From contig CAIIXF020000010.1 of NCBI GenBank assembly GCA_903813345.2, positions 12,407,181 through 12,467,180 of the forward strand: a DNA stretch of 60,000 nucleotides, written 5' to 3'. Below are positions 26,101 to 37,100 of the stretch, in pieces. The first letter of the stretch is position 1. Each line of letters opens with the position of its first letter. The stretch comes from Owenia fusiformis. Taxonomy: Eukaryota > Annelida > Polychaeta > Sabellida > Oweniidae. The position numbers and the translations under genes are program-made. The notes under the pieces are model-generated. The model worked only from the letters and a program-made list of their open reading frames with translations, did no database searches and was not told the origin of the DNA.

Positions 26101-28553
26101 TTTATATATGTACAGTATATTTTACCGGATGGGCCAAAAAACGCCACCTTTTTCAAATGGATGGTATAATAACTTTTTTAATTTTTGATCCAAAATAATG
26201 ATTCGCATACAAAGTGAAACTTGAAGATGCAAACTAGCCATGCATTATGAATTGTACACTGCAAAATTTGGTGTATGTAGGTTGGAAAATGAAAAGGTTA
26301 TAGTGTCTGGAAAAAAGTGGCGTTTTTTGGCCCACCCTGTATATATACATGTTAATATCTATTGTTGGGGTGCTGTGGCCACTGACTAACAATATTCCTT
26401 ACTCCAAGAATGCAACGGAACGATATCTTACATAAGCCAGAATGTAGCTAACATTTCCGTTGAATAAATACAAACCTACATTTGCATTTTTATATCACTC
26501 ACTTGCCTGGTGCTTCGTTCTTACTCAATTTTTATGACGACACTTTAGGCTATGAACCCCGGCGTTAAGGTGTTCGTTGTGCAGTTAGACAACATTGAGA
26601 ATAACGATGGGCTCGACGAGTTTAGGATGATCGCAAGTGACCCATTTTCCGATCACAACGTGCTTCTGGAAGACGCGGAACAAGCTGCGGAGGATCTCTT
26701 TTCTTTACTTCCAAAGGACTGCGTGGAGGGTGCGTTGTATTCATTATCAAATGCCGGAATCACGTTGTGCACATTTGTATCAATAAGTTTCTTACAAAAG
26801 ATCTGGAATTGTTAATTGTTTAAGTAATTCCAACTATATGATCTGTGCTTTTTGTCTTATAAGATTGCTGAAAAGAATTTTAAAACTAACCAACTAATTT
26901 TCCCATCAGTAAACTTTTCCAATCAGTATGACATGTACATGTATGTACATCTCAGTGACTGCGATGGCTTGATCAACTGAATGAGGGCTAGGATCCTTTT
27001 CAAATTGAGTGTGGGTGTTTCGGAAAGTCATCGTAACAGTTCACTTTGCAAAAGGCAGTTATAGTTACAAAGAGTACATAGATAAACAAGGGTATTTTCT
27101 GTTTCAGAGGAAATCAAGTGTGAGGCTGTCGTAGATGTAGTCCTGGTCATGGATCGCTCCAACAGCATTGAAATTGATGACCTTAAACTTTTGGTTGATT
27201 TTTTCCGAGAACTTGCCAGTCAGTTTGATATTGATACCAACGTCGCTAGGTTTGCTGCGATATCTTATAACAACGCAGTCTACAAGCATTTTCCGTTGTC
27301 TGGTCCAACAGCGCATCATGATCGTAGATCAACTATCAACTGGATCGTTGAAGGTATTCCATTGACCACTGATAAAAACACAAGGACAGATCTAGCGCTG
27401 GTTAATGCAACCGAAATCTTGGACACAGAAGGGCGCGAGGGTGTTCGCAAAATTATATTTCTAGCCACTGACGGTAACACAATCAAGGCGAAACACGCAC
27501 CAGATACAATTGAAGCAGCAAAAGCAGCGAAGAGGAAGGGTTATCAAATCTTCTGTGTTGGCCTTCCAAACAACAACGGAAGAACTAATGGGATAGACGA
27601 ATGGCGACAGGTAATAATTGAAGATTTAGCCGCACGTTGACACACCGAAGTAACATAATTCCAAAAAGCAAGACGAAATACCAAAAGCAAAATAAGATTG
27701 CTCAGCATCGATCTATCCTAAGGAAGTTGGAGTGTCTTCAACTTTTTTATTATAAGAGAGTGTATTTCATTTTCTAGGTTGCAAGTAAACCTCTGGCAAC
27801 TCATTTGTTTACTGATTTGGAGGACTTTGCTAGTCTTCGGAACATAGTGGCAGATTTAACTCAATCCGCATGTGCTGGAGGTAAGACTATCAATCCTTAT
27901 CCCTTCTGGTTCCATTTTGTCCCGGTTTTGCCTATCCTATCGATAACATAGTAGCCCGGACAGAATTGTTCAATGGTCACTTTTTCTTTAATAACATTTT
28001 TGATTTTTAGTATTATCAAAATCTGATTACATATTTGAAAACTAGAGTGAAATTCTGACATACAAAAAAAATATTTAAGGAACGTCTCTTAATTTGTTGA
28101 TATTATAGGCATTCATAGTATGAGTGACGCAAATACATAATTCACCATTTTGCCTCATGTTTGTTCAAAATAGCAGCATATTTTGTGAATTTGAATGTTA
28201 AGTTGAGAGTAAATATTTAAAGATTGTCATAGGCGTATAAGGTCATGCAAACAAAAAACAAAGCTAATTTTTCTATAACTTTTGCTCTTTTGCTGTTTTC
28301 TCCATGAAACGTCCACAACAAAAGGAACATATACCTTATTCTAGTAACATTTCCTGACAAGCAACTTTGTTTTGACAAAGTTATGTCTACTTCAACTTTT
28401 GGACGACGTTTGTCGTGACAGTTTAATGAAGAAAAAGCAAGGGAACAAAAGTTGCATACTTTTTGAACACCCTGTAAATCCGTGATTAGAATTTCTTGAG
28501 TCAGAACTCCAATATTGATTTTTTTGTTTTCAGTATTTGAAACAGAGGAATAA
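23132..28553 (+). CDS. Secreted protein with two VWA domains (gene B)
   Basis: Exons 23132-23195, 25300-25416, 25736-26037, 26549-26729, 27108-27610, 27778-27880 and 28534-28553 join in frame to 429 aa. A signal peptide (MERLIAFILLCVLPCYTKAQ) precedes VWA1, whose metal site is D32-T-S34-C-S36 with CRTHTF and FTDG later. VWA2 has D237-R-S239-N-S241, then NTRTD and ATDG. Intron phases match gene A, and exons 2 and 3 have identical lengths (117 and 302 nt), so the genes are tandem duplicates. Unlike gene A, VWA2 has no intron between the 'SYN' strand and the following segment. The first coding intron contains a complete inverted-repeat transposon (23763-25273), and another intron holds a small MITE. 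Predicted to be an extracellular metal-dependent adhesion or matrix protein; the partner is unknown. Confidence 0.88.
23310..23420 (-). repeat. tRNA-derived SINE-like relic
   Basis: On the minus strand a B-box-like GGGTTCAAATCCC follows a stretch resembling a degenerate tRNA body. No complete cloverleaf can be drawn. It lies in the first coding intron of VWA gene B. This is a weak call, based on the B box only. Confidence 0.3.
23763..25273. mobile_element. Inverted-repeat transposon, CACAGGC family, copy 1 (5-bp TSD TTAAT)
   Basis: Both ends read CACAGGCTGGTATCGAAAAA inward. The inverted repeats stay similar for roughly 400 bp on each side, so it is a foldback-type element with a short central spacer. 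TTAAT is present directly before (23758-23762) and after (25274-25278). Motifs GTGACGGAGC and GCATAACTCTGA recur in both arms. The left arm has a 43-bp direct duplication near 23880-23960 (TTACTCCATGCAATGGGTAT twice). There is no transposase, so it is non-autonomous. A CAC terminus and 5-bp duplication fit the Transib/RAG-like superfamily; this is inference. Confidence 0.85.
26120..26341. mobile_element. Mariner-like MITE (TA-flanked) in intron of VWA gene B
   Basis: The terminal inverted repeats share GATGGGCCAAAAAACGCCAC on the left and its near-complement on the right (GTGGCGTTTTTTGGCCCACC), with TATATA flanks and an outer CCCTGTATA, as in many Tc1/mariner MITEs. The exact left border is uncertain by a few bases. 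No coding capacity. Confidence 0.7.
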
Positions 28554-29502
28554 CAAGGTTAATTACCTGATGGTGTTTGAGGATGAATCGGAACTTATTA
28601 TCAGGAACATGACAATGGACTCATTTTAATAATGACATTTAATTTATATAACTACTACCTTGGATTTGTTCGGCGTCTAATAGAAGCCTTCAATACAAAA
28701 ACATGAGAATGTGTGTTTTTGCTTTTTACTGTTTTGTTGATAAAAATGAGCCTGCCCGCCTTGCATGACAGAAAGCAGTAAATAGCAACATGCACGAGGC
28801 TGACTTGCGAAATCTAGAATGAAGCATAGTACCACTTTGTGGCAATTAGTTGTTAATTATTTCATGCGTACGTGGACTCTCTACCTCTCTTGTATTGAAA
28901 ATAACACATTACATATAATAAATATATTTATTCGGCAAATATGTTCTGTATTATATTTTTGTAATTTAAATATGTGCTACCTCATTTTGGCAAAAGGATT
29001 TGCCGTAAAAATAATGTTAACATATAATGTTAAACAATGTTATAATGTTAATGTTAAACAAATATAAATATCTAAGGAATAACCATGTTACGATAGGCTG
29101 TAATTTAAAATGACAAAGTCCGTTAGGTCGGAATTGCAAATAGTAATTTGTCGAAATCGCCGAATAATACACACTCGTATTTTTAAAGAGAATCTCTGTG
29201 GGTCATTAAAGGATTGATATCGATATGGTGAACTGGATTCAACCTTGATTATTTGTCTCTTAAGCCATCTATGGAAAACTGTTCTGTAAATTCTGTAAAT
29301 AACACGATCATTTATGTAATTGGTCACTGATTGACAACAATTTTATGTGAAAATTATTTATGTATTATAATTATTGTTTGTGTGGACAATTTTTGTTTTT
29401 AGTGCAATTGTTTGCAATTCTTGAGAATGAAATAAAAAATATATATCCGAACGTACCTTGTTGGAACAAAATGGCATATAACATTTTCTTATGCCTCTCA
29501 AT
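28554..29502. other. 3' flank of VWA gene B and intergenic repeat
   Basis: The right part (about 29210-29490) is similar to 41045-41340: both contain TATCGATATGGTGAAC, a CAACAATTT stretch, ATTCTTGAGAATGAAATAAA and CCTTGTTGGAACAAAAT in the same order. It is therefore a copy of a dispersed or duplicated segment. No gene seen. Confidence 0.5.
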
Positions 29503-29786
29503 CACAGGCTGATATCGAAAGATTTGTCCGCTCTGACGGAGCATGTTATTTTTCATAAATGCACCAAGAAAACCAGACAATTCATTTTCAACATGTTTCG
29601 TTAACGGTTATACCAAAGAAAATTACTTACTCCATGCAATGGATATATCATGTGCGGATGACTTTCACTTCTGTTAGAATTCCCATAATGCTAGGAGGAA
29701 AAGCTATTGAAAATGGCGTCGGGGTATCATACTAAATACATATTAATGGCACGATATATATCGTAACACGATGATATTTTAATTAA

Positions 29787-29944
29787 GGAATAAATAATGA
29801 TAGGCCATTCAATATAGTGAAATTCAGCACGAGTTGGACAGAATGTTGTACAAAGCACGAACCGAAGTGAGTGCATTTGTACTAACATTCTGTCCAACGA
29901 GTGCTGAATTTCACCATATTGAATGGCCTATCATTATTTATTCC
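29787..29944. repeat. 158-bp hairpin with about 68-bp arms
   Basis: The left arm (GGAATAAATAATGATAGGCC, continuing to about 29855) is nearly the exact reverse complement of the right arm ending GGCCTATCATTATTTATTCC. The spacer is about 22 bp. It lies inside copy 2 of the CACAGGC transposon, within extra sequence that copy 1 lacks, and is probably a MITE. Confidence 0.75.
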
Positions 29945-30270
29945 GATTCAAACATAAAAATTAGTAAAAGCCGTGTCTGTGGAACGGGCATGAAGGAAGA
30001 ATACGCATGCTGTCAAGATTCTGAAGTCGGCCGGAAAAATTTTAGAATTTGTTTGAGATGTGACGTCAGCTATCCCCGGACAGAGCCCCAGATGTGCAGC
30101 TGAGATGTGACGTCACTCAAAACAATGCAAATTGCAGATTGAATAGAGCATGGTCGTGCATCTATGGAGAATTAGAGAACGTTCTATATTGGCTATGCTG
30201 CATTCTGATTGGTTGAGAAATTCGAATAGAGCACGGTCATGTTTGAATATGTTTTCAGCATAACTCTGAG

Positions 30271-31569
30271 CACGGTGTATAACCCAAACGCTCCGACATG
30301 CACGACGGAGCGTTTCATTACTGAAATTAAACAAAGAAACGCTCCGGAGTAGGAAAACTGGCTGGCGGGAATGATGAGCCGTCTGACGATTTCCCCAATA
30401 ATGGGAATAAGAGGTATGAGTTACATATTTCGAGTATACCATTCGATGGGTGTGATATTCATGTTGTACTTGGCTGGCTGTTGACGTTTGAAGCAATTAG
30501 GAAGAGCTGTACGAAGCAGTATAGTTATGAAAATTCAAAAACGTATTTGTCATTCTACCGGTCAAAACCCCTTTTTATCGATACATGTGATTGGTTGAGC
30601 CAAGATTAGAGCACCAACGTATATTTTAGTCAAATTCCAATGCTTCAACGCACCATACATTATCGTAATAGTGATTTGATGACCGAAAATCCAGTCTTAA
30701 AAATGATGACATTCTCATATTCAAGAAACGCTCCGATCTGGTTAACACAGTGAACTGGAAACGCTCCGGTAGTGTAGATCAGTTTAGGAAATATATAGTT
30801 TGCCTTTCCTTTTCAGGAAGAGAAAGAAAAGATCTATTATACCCCTTGGCATCAAAAGAAGAAAGATTAATTCACAAATAAAGTTTCGTTTTTTCTATAG
30901 TTTTATGATTTAGCACACATGTAGGTATGACATCATATAATGTAGGCTTAGATCAGCTAGTTGCACGTTTAGCACCACCAGGTTCAGATGTTTCAATTTG
31001 CCTGACAAGTACAACACGTTTTTGAGAGATAAATTTCGATTCGGAACTCTTCTCTAATAATCTGAAAATGATATATATCAAAACAAAATGGTAAGAGCGT
31101 TTCTAAAATTGTGTTCTAAATCGACGGAGCGTTTCGAGGAAAACAAGCGATTTCTCGAGAACAAGTAATGGATTTGGACTGGGATTTTAGAAAATGAGAA
31201 TATACGCGAGTTTGTGATCTACTACTTTAACAGAAAGATTAACGTTTTCATAGAAATACTAGTTTAATTCGTAATTTGTGGTCAAATCGTCATCTTCAGA
31301 TTCGTTCGATCTACACTACGGAGCTTTGATCAAGCAAATAACAGTTTACCACCAGAAGTTGAATAAATAAGATCTTTGCCCACGGTATTGTTCATCGAAT
31401 GGTACATAATATTTCACCATAACATATGATATGTAAGAGAAACGAGAGAAACAATACTTACGGTCTTAGTGGAATCTTCATTAGCCGCCATTTTATTTCG
31501 CTCCGGAGCGTTTCCGCGTAAATGAAACGCTCCGTCGTGCATGTAGGAGCGTTTGGGTTATACACCGTG
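30271..31569. mobile_element. CACGGTG-ended transposon, copy A (5-bp TSD CTGAG)
   Basis: Terminal inverted repeats of about 50 bp begin CACGGTGTATAACCCAAACG. CTGAG flanks at 30266-30270 and 31570-31574. The host sequence on the two sides reads continuously when compared with copy 1 of the CACAGGC element, which proves insertion into an older transposon. AACGCTCCG and its complement occur repeatedly near both ends. On the minus strand the element carries ATGGCGGCTAATGAAG (from 31491) followed by a GTAAGT donor, but the second open segment has a 1-nt indel relative to copy B. No transposase is seen. Confidence 0.88.
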
Positions 31570-32313
31570 CTGAGGGTATTAATGATATATTGCAATGTAT
31601 TGGATCTTTTTGATTTTTTTTAAATAATGTAAATAATGTTTATTTTTGTCCGCTGTGACGGAGCAGTTGCAAATGAGAACTGTGAAACTGCTCCGTGCCG
31701 TTAAAAATTGAAAAGACCCAATACATCCAGATCTAATTGATACATTCAGAGTTATACATGAAACATAAGTAAATATTATTGTGTCACTATACATGCCATT
31801 AAAAAGTTTAAAAAGAAATGGTACATTTAGTAGTATGATACTCTGGCGCCGTTTCCAATAGCTTTTACTCCTGTAGCGTTATTGAACTTCAAACAGAAGC
31901 GAAGGTTATCCGAACATGATATATCCATCGCATGGGGTAAGTAATTTCTTTGATACTACGAAACATAAGAGTGGAAAATAAATTGTGTGCTCCGTCACAG
32001 CGCCAAATCTTTCGATACCAGCCTGTGTCAATAAGCCTTGTCATACTGATAGTTATACAAAGGAGGGAAGTTCGTTAAAAAAGTATCCAAAATATAAAAT
32101 AAAAAACAGCAAAATAGATAAAGATTAAAGTATACCTTTTATTTCATTAACAAGATACTTATTCTAAATAAATACAAATCTTCCTTTGTATGATCACAAT
32201 ATCAGAATATTCAGAGACCTAAAACGTTGTGTAATAGTATGTCATTTTGTTCCGACGAGACGTTTCACTTCAGGTCATTAATGGTGATAACATGTTGGCT
32301 CATTAATCATCGA

Positions 32314-32386
32314 GGGGCTGTAGCTCAAGTGGTAGAGCGCTCGCTTAGCATGTGAGAGGTACGGGGATCGATACCCCGCTGCTCCA
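32314..32386 (+). tRNA. tRNA-Ala (AGC), copy 1
   Basis: 73 nt with intact arms: acceptor GGGGCTG, D-arm with an A-box TAGCTCAAGTGG, anticodon loop TTAGCAT giving AGC, T-arm GGGGATCGATACCCC, discriminator A. There is no encoded CCA. First of four identical copies in about 730 bp. Confidence 0.95.
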
Positions 32387-32505
32387 TTCGTTTTGACAAA
32401 TGTTCACCTCTGGTCATTAATTTTGATAACATGTTGGTTCATTTTTTAATAAGTAAGGTAGAAATGGGCATACAATTATTTTAAGTATTTCTACTCTATC
32501 ACCGA

Positions 32506-32578
32506 GGGGCTGTAGCTCAAGTGGTAGAGCGCTCGCTTAGCATGTGAGAGGTACGGGGATCGATACCCCGCTGCTCCA
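32506..32578 (+). tRNA. tRNA-Ala (AGC), copy 2
   Basis: Identical 73-nt body to copy 1. Its flanks (TTATTTTAAGTATTTCTACT upstream, CATTTTGACAAATGTTCAC downstream) are shared with the neighbouring copies, so the array grew by duplication of a unit larger than the gene. Confidence 0.95.
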
Positions 32579-32779
32579 TTCATTTTGACAAATGTTCACT
32601 TCTGGTCATTAATTTTGATACCCTGCGTGCAGAGTCTAGTTAAGACGAAGCTCTCTTTTAAGAAGTGAAGTCAAACGAATGCAAAGGGTATAATTTTGAT
32701 AACATGTTGGTTCATTTTTTTAATCAGTAAGGTAGAAATTAGCATTCAATTATTTTAAGTATTTCTACTCTATCACCTA

Positions 32780-32852
32780 GGGGCTGTAGCTCAAGTGGTA
32801 GAGCGCTCGCTTAGCATGTGAGAGGTACGGGGATCGATACCCCGCTGCTCCA
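32780..32852 (+). tRNA. tRNA-Ala (AGC), copy 3
   Basis: Identical 73-nt body. The spacer before it is 82 bp longer than in the other units (tRNA start-to-start 274 versus 192 and 191), owing to extra sequence around 32618-32700. Confidence 0.95.
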
Positions 32853-32970
32853 TTCATTTTGGCAATATTCACTTCTGGTCTTAAATTTTGATAACATGTT
32901 GGTTCATTTTTTAATCAGTAAGTTAGAAATGGGCATTCAATTATTTTAAGTATTTCTATTCTATCACCGA

Positions 32971-33043
32971 GGGGCTGTAGCTCAAGTGGTAGAGCGCTCG
33001 CTTAGCATGTGAGAGGTACGGGGATCGATACCCCGCTGCTCCA
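32971..33043 (+). tRNA. tRNA-Ala (AGC), copy 4
   Basis: Identical 73-nt body with the same flanking unit. Last intact copy of the array. Confidence 0.95.
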
Positions 33044-33537
33044 TTCATTTTGGCAATATTCACTTCTGGTCATTAATTTTGATAACATATTGGTTCATTT
33101 GAAGAAAATGTTCAATTAAAACATTTTTTTCAGAAATAACTAAAGTGTCAATCTTTCTAATTTTCACATATGTTGTTTTACATCCGTATATCTTTTACCA
33201 AGACTTTTTCAAGTAAATCTGAATTGTAGAAAAAAGCTGATACACTGTGAAGTACTACCTTAACAGGAAATGACAAAACAGGAAGTGACAATAAAGTGCT
33301 CAATAACAATAAATATATGCTTATTCAGCAATTTTTGAGTTATGGGTATGGGCCCTCTATATATGGAACACTTGTTTACAAGGACCAGTTTTGTTTCCTT
33401 GTTCGCAGGTTTTACTGTATTCACATAGGGCTATTAAAAATAAACTTTGGTTTATTGGTCTTATACATGTATACCCCCACTAGTATCTAAGAGGACAAAT
33501 GACTAACGTTAATGAGATAATTTGTTTGCATCATCAG

Positions 33538-33614
33538 TGGGCTATAGCTCAAGTGGTAGAGCACTCGCTTAGCATGAATGAAAGGTATGGGTACCCGATA
33601 GCCCCGCTGCTCTA
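33538..33614 (+). pseudogene. Degenerate tRNA-Ala copy
   Basis: Keeps TAGCTCAAGTGGTAGAGC and the CTCGCTTAGCATG anticodon arm, but has an insertion after the anticodon arm (AATGAAAGG) and a broken T-arm (GGGTACCCGATAGCCCCG). It is most likely a dead member of the array. Confidence 0.8.
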
Positions 33615-34153
33615 CTGTTTTTTTACAATAGTTCTCAATTCGTTCTGTTATTTGAAAGTGTTGCTAAAGGTGCTTGAACTGGGCGAACAGACTTAACACC
33701 GTTTCGTTCTACGATATTTTTACGAACTTGATCTTGATTGCATATGAGTTAATTTCATGTTGGCACGATGACCTATAAACAGTTAAGATCGTGTCCTAGA
33801 ACAATAAGACAGGTAACCTGGTCGATGGCCAATCGTAAAATTGCACAATAACTCACACAAACAATCATTGCCTTTTCTTCATAGTTCTTAGTGAAACAAT
33901 AGACTCCTCATATTTTATACACACAGATCAAATATAAGTTCACGATTGTAATTTATGATTTTTTGATTACTCGGTGAAAGAGGTTTCCATGTTCATTCTG
34001 ATATTATAACCATAAATATGAACACTGTTACTAGAAGCAATGAAAATGAACTAATAGTTTTTCCACATGATCGGGAGTTGGGAACTCGGAGAGAGGGTAA
34101 ATCATCGGAATACAAATCATAAGAAGTTCGCATTGGAGGAGTTGTTATTGAGA

Positions 34154-37100
34154 ATGAATTTGCCTTATCATATCAAATTTATTTACATGTTTTTAATTTT
34201 CCTTTCTTTAATTTATACGAACGTCACTCAGGGAATAATCACCTTTAAAGAAGATGGGCTCGCATTCGCCGATTTAAAAGTATTGCATGGTATGTTTTTC
34301 AATGCCCCGGTTATCAAGGACGTTACCGTTCGGGCGTTCGTGCATTGTTCTAGAGAATGTAGGAACCTAGTTGATTGTGTAGCCATCAACTACAACAGGG
34401 ACACAAAGAGATGCCTTTTGTATAACACAGCAGCAGATAGTAAGATGAACCGCTTTGAATCTCGTAATAGATGGAGCTATGGGCAGATATATCAAAAGGT
34501 GGGTCTAGTGAGGCATTTTAAATTTATCATTTGGAACTGTTGCCTTGAGATCATTTCAGACGATTTAGAACGTTATAAACTGTAGTTATTTCTCGTGACC
34601 ATTGGAGTATATTCATCGAAAATGTGACTCCACCTTGGTTGGGATCGAACCATCAACCTACCGATTACATGTAGAGATATCGTCGAAGGGTCAATTTCTC
34701 CTGCCCATATGGTACTGTATAATAAAGTGTCATCGCGTTTGATGATGCAGATGCACCTCTGTAACCTGGTAACAGGAATTTGACATTTTTGTCATTTTCG
34801 GCATATTTGCATGAGAATGTAAACAAACATAGTGGTGTTACTGCAAATTACCAATGACAAAAACATTCATATTTTATGGTCAGTAGCAAAGTTGCTTCAT
34901 ACCTAATTACAGACCTTTTTTACTTTCACCGACTTCGACAACAGAGTCCCGATACCGACCTCATTACTGTAAATCGATACAGTAATTGCATATTTTCAAA
35001 ATTTATTTTTGAGCATGAACTCAATACTTTCACCGAAATAGAGATATTGTTGCGATATAATTTACAATATGAAAATGACTGAAATGAAATCAAGTCGGTA
35101 TCGGGACTCTGTTGTCGAAGTCGGTGAAAGTAAAAAAGGTCTAGTAGGATGATAATTAATACATTTTCATCCGTTAATATTTAGAATTGATGTAGTAACA
35201 TTGCCACTGAATGATGATTGTATTCAATTAGCAAATTGAAAACATAAGCAGGCAACTCGTGATAGCTCAGTTGGTAGAGCGGGGGACTGTAGCGTCTAAA
35301 CCTGATATCCCTAGGTCACTGGTTCGACTCCGGTTCGCGAGAGGCATAACTTTTTAAAGATCATATTTTGAACCTAAACCGTTACAATTAATCTCTATAC
35401 GGTATTCTGTCTGCACAACATACATTCTGATTCTTCACAGGTCTTTATAACTTTACTCTCCTCTTGTCTGAACATTGATGAATGCGAAACATATATATTT
35501 TACGGTACACAGTAAGATACACATGTCTTCGTAAACAAAATGATTTAAACCATATTCACCCCTCGTATGGCAATGGACCAATCAATATATTTTTTCAAAA
35601 TGTTGACCCTATTTTTCACCGAAAAGGGGCAACCTATATTAACTTTTTACGCATATTCTCATATTCTTTAGAGAGAGTGTTCTCGGCATGGAATTGAAGG
35701 ATCGTCGACACATTGCATCTGCTCAGATGACATCAACAAAGGGCCAAATAGTAAGACAATCATTGAAATAATGACATTTTTAAATTGGAAATATAGAGGA
35801 TTATCCTACACTTAGTGTACTAAATGTATAATAACATGAAAAAATAAATTTGATATTTATTGGCAAAATGAATATCCGGAGGATATCGTAACGATATACT
35901 CCGGGCGGAGGATATCGTGACGATATACTCCGGAAAACCCAATATGCGGAGGATATTGTGACGATATACTCCGCTTGTTGATTTCCCGCCAAATTGACTC
36001 TATTTGGCATGGAATTAATTTAACAATGATATTATACATTCAGTACACTCCTTGTAAGTGTAGGATAATAAGAACATCCTATGATTTTTTCAGAATATCA
36101 TTTTAATCTACTCGGTGATATTGATATATGCACTCGTTCGCTTCGCTCTCTCGTGCAGATATCAATATCACCTCGTAGATAAAAATCATATTCCTCAAAA
36201 TCATAGGATATCCTATAATTAGCAAATCTATGATTTCCACGATTTAGTATCGGTTGTGCCTCTTATTTCATATGTTTTAACCCTAGAAGCCCTAAGGGGG
36301 GGTCAAAATGACCCCCCCTGTGAAGTTTTTTCCCCATAACTTTTTATTGGCATCTGGTAGGGTCTTCAAATTTTCAGTAGCTGAAGCTACAGATATAAGA
36401 CATGTTTTCTGAAAAAATCAGCAGAATTTTACATAGGGTTACTGATTTATTATGATGTAATCATCAGCTGCAATAGACAAAATCGGAAAAAGCTAGCACT
36501 ATTTCTACCATATGTGTTATCTTTCGAATAAGATTACACAATCTTCCATCATCATAGTTGTTAAAGTTATTACACCAAGTTGTAGATAATTGAATGAAGT
36601 ATATTTTGGTAAAAGTTTGAACATCCTAGCTTTACTAATTTGTTATTTATTTATTATGATGTAATCATCAGCTCCAATAGACAAAATCAGAAAAAAGCTA
36701 GCACTAATTCTACCATACGTGTTGTCTTAAGAATAAAATTACGCAATCTCACATCATCGTAGTTGTTAAAACTTTTATACCAAGTTGTAGATAATTGAAT
36801 GAAGTATATGTAGAAAAAGTTTGAACATCCTAGCTCTACTAATAAACATTTTACAAGAGGGGTGCCCTTTTGACCCCCCCTTAGGTGTTCGTGTGACTAT
36901 TTGTACCTTAGGGCTTCTAGGGTTAATGTCCATTCGAAATATAGGATTATGTTGCATCAGAACAATACCTCTCCCTTCCCCTCGTATGAGCAAAAGTAGT
37001 ATTTGGTATTAGCCCGTCACTAGTTCCATCCTTATTATATAGAGGGTGGTTCAAAAAGTTCCCATGATCATAACTTTTTGATTACTTAGGTGCCATGATT

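Larger units (their letters stand above)
29503..32027. mobile_element. Inverted-repeat transposon, CACAGGC family, copy 2 (TSD TCAAT), with nested insertions
   Basis: The ends begin CACAGGCTGATATCGAAA on the left and the matching inverted CCAGCCTGTG on the right. TCAAT duplicates flank it at 29498-29502 and 32028-32032. The arms match those of copy 1, but the arm sequence is interrupted twice. A hairpin-bearing segment interrupts it around 29780-30245. A complete 1.3-kb CACGGTG-family element sits at 30271-31569 inside the arm motif GCATAACTCTGAG, with that site's CTGAG duplicated. No transposase is seen. Confidence 0.85.

Noticed and set aside
29834-30103. Forward frame of 89 codons inside the CACAGGC element copy 2
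   Set aside because: It starts inside the hairpin at 29787-29944 and runs into repeat sequence; no homologue or gene structure.
35727-35750. Candidate missing exon of the PAN-F5/8C gene (acceptor CTCAG, donor GTAAGA)
   Set aside because: It is 24 nt, a multiple of three, so it does not repair the phase mismatch; not included.
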